A stretch of DNA of 31,943 nt from VFMC01 sp044238435 (lineage in GTDB: Bacteria > Actinomycetota > Acidimicrobiia > Acidimicrobiales > Ilumatobacteraceae): contig JBIIDH010000037.1 of NCBI GenBank assembly GCA_044238435.1, positions 1 through 31,943 of the forward strand, given 5' to 3'. The number at the start of each line of letters is the position of its first letter. Position 1 is the first letter of the stretch. Made by a program: the position numbers and the translations under genes. A model generated the notes under the pieces. The model was not told the DNA's origin and ran no database searches. It saw only the letters and a list, made by a program, of their open reading frames with translations. This document shows, in pieces, positions 31,404 to 31,943 of this stretch.

Positions 31404-31943
31404 ATGACCGTCACCGCCGGCACACCGATCGAACTCGTCCAGGGCGTCTACGCCCAGCTGCCGGGGCGGGTCGCCGCCGGTCGCACCCGGTTCGGCCGTC
31501 CGCTCACGCTCACCGAGAAGATCCTCCTCAACCACCTCGGCGACGCCGACGAAGCCATCGAGCGGGGCGGCACCTACAACGACTTCCACCCCGACCGGGT
31601 GGCCATGCAGGACGCCACCGCACAGATGGCCCTGCTGCAGTTCATGACCGCCGGCCTGCCCACCACGGCGGTGCCCAGCACGGTGCACTGCGACCACCTC
31701 ATCTCGGCCAAGGTGGGCGCCAAGATCGACCTCGGCGTCGCCATCGACACCAACCGCGAGGTGTACGACTTCCTCCGCTCGGTCAGCGCCAAGTACGGCA
31801 TCGGCTTCTGGGGCCCCGGCAGCGGCATCATCCACCAGGTGGTCCTCGAGAACTACGCCTTCCCCGGCGGGATGATGATCGGCACCGACAGCCACACCCC
31901 CAACGCGGGCGGCCTCGGCATGGTGGCCATCGGCGTGGGCGGC
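31404..31943 (+). CDS. acn: Aconitate hydratase, mitochondrial type, 3' end outside window
   Basis: Only the first 180 codons are visible, and the frame runs off the right edge. Segments QDATAQMALLQF (substrate-binding Gln), VPSTVHCDHLI (catalytic His region), FWGPGSGIIHQVVLENYAFP and IGTDSHTPNAGGLG match aconitase of the mitochondrial (ACO2) type rather than LeuC. The enzyme isomerises citrate to isocitrate in the TCA cycle with a [4Fe-4S] cluster; the cluster Cys residues would lie beyond the edge. The start is fixed by AGGAGG seven bases upstream. The leader of about 67 bases from the putative TATTAT is long compared with other genes here. Confidence 0.94.
   Translation, partial: MTVTAGTPIELVQGVYAQLPGRVAAGRTRFGRPLTLTEKILLNHLGDADEAIERGGTYNDFHPDRVAMQDATAQMALLQFMTAGLPTTAVPSTVHCDHLISAKVGAKIDLGVAIDTNREVYDFLRSVSAKYGIGFWGPGSGIIHQVVLENYAFPGGMMIGTDSHTPNAGGLGMVAIGVGG

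Noticed and set aside
31404..31943. 3-isopropylmalate dehydratase (LeuC) as identity of the right-edge gene
   Set aside because: The QDATAQMALLQF, VPSTVHCDHLI and FWGPGSGIIHQ segments match mitochondrial-type aconitase rather than LeuC.
1..31943. Mobile elements, CRISPR arrays, toxin-antitoxin or defence genes
   Set aside because: No transposase, integrase, nuclease or spaced repeat array was seen; the only repeats are the pair at 18027-18135.

Overview
The window is about 32 kb of very GC-rich, almost fully coding chromosomal DNA. It carries 28 genes, two of them cut by the window edges. High GC, many GTG starts, a luciferase-like (F420-type) oxidoreductase, a mitochondrial-type aconitase, Tat/lipoprotein export of a substrate-binding protein and leaderless-looking promoters all point to an actinobacterium. 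The mix resembles Acidimicrobiia (Ilumatobacter-like), but that placement is inference. I saw no tRNA, rRNA, CRISPR array, insertion sequence or phage gene.

Layout. 1-2376 (minus): the potA and potD end of a polyamine ABC importer, with a divergent Lrp/AsnC regulator (2587-3045). 3084-4733: a second Lrp/AsnC regulator divergent from alanine dehydrogenase, as in mycobacterial aldR-ald. 4794-7163 (plus): a cytochrome P450 and a luciferase-like oxidoreductase, each behind the same TACGGT-N6-ATG element. 7194-8816: a small zinc-ribbon protein and an MFS exporter whose C-terminal tail overlaps murF. 8706-11159: murF and ddl, divergent across 24 bp with a palindromic, apparently bidirectional promoter. 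11172-17987: a TetR regulator, a 16-bp perfect palindrome, and a tight four-gene operon encoding a fatty-acyl-reductase-like/HAD fusion, a zinc-type dehydrogenase, a LarA/DUF2088 protein lacking a catalytic His, and a PlsC-type acyltransferase. 18027-18135: two near-identical 44-bp palindromic repeats. 18148-19497: a VOC protein and a LysM lipoprotein. 19541-25544 (minus): gltB-gltD. 25733-28567: a DUF4190 membrane protein, an enoyl-CoA hydratase, a nitroreductase and a ComB-like protein. 28600-31321 (minus): an operon of GHMP sugar kinase, GntR/UTRA regulator and MscS channel. 31404-end: aconitase.

How the genes work together. Nitrogen handling is prominent: polyamine uptake, alanine dehydrogenase and GOGAT. 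murF and ddl act in adjacent cell-wall steps, because Ddl makes the D-Ala-D-Ala that MurF attaches. The TetR-controlled operon is the best candidate for an undescribed system. Its overlapping stop/start codons imply one transcript and tight coupling. Its parts suggest a lipid modification pathway: acyl reduction, phosphate chemistry, polyol or alcohol oxidation, and acyl transfer to a lysolipid.
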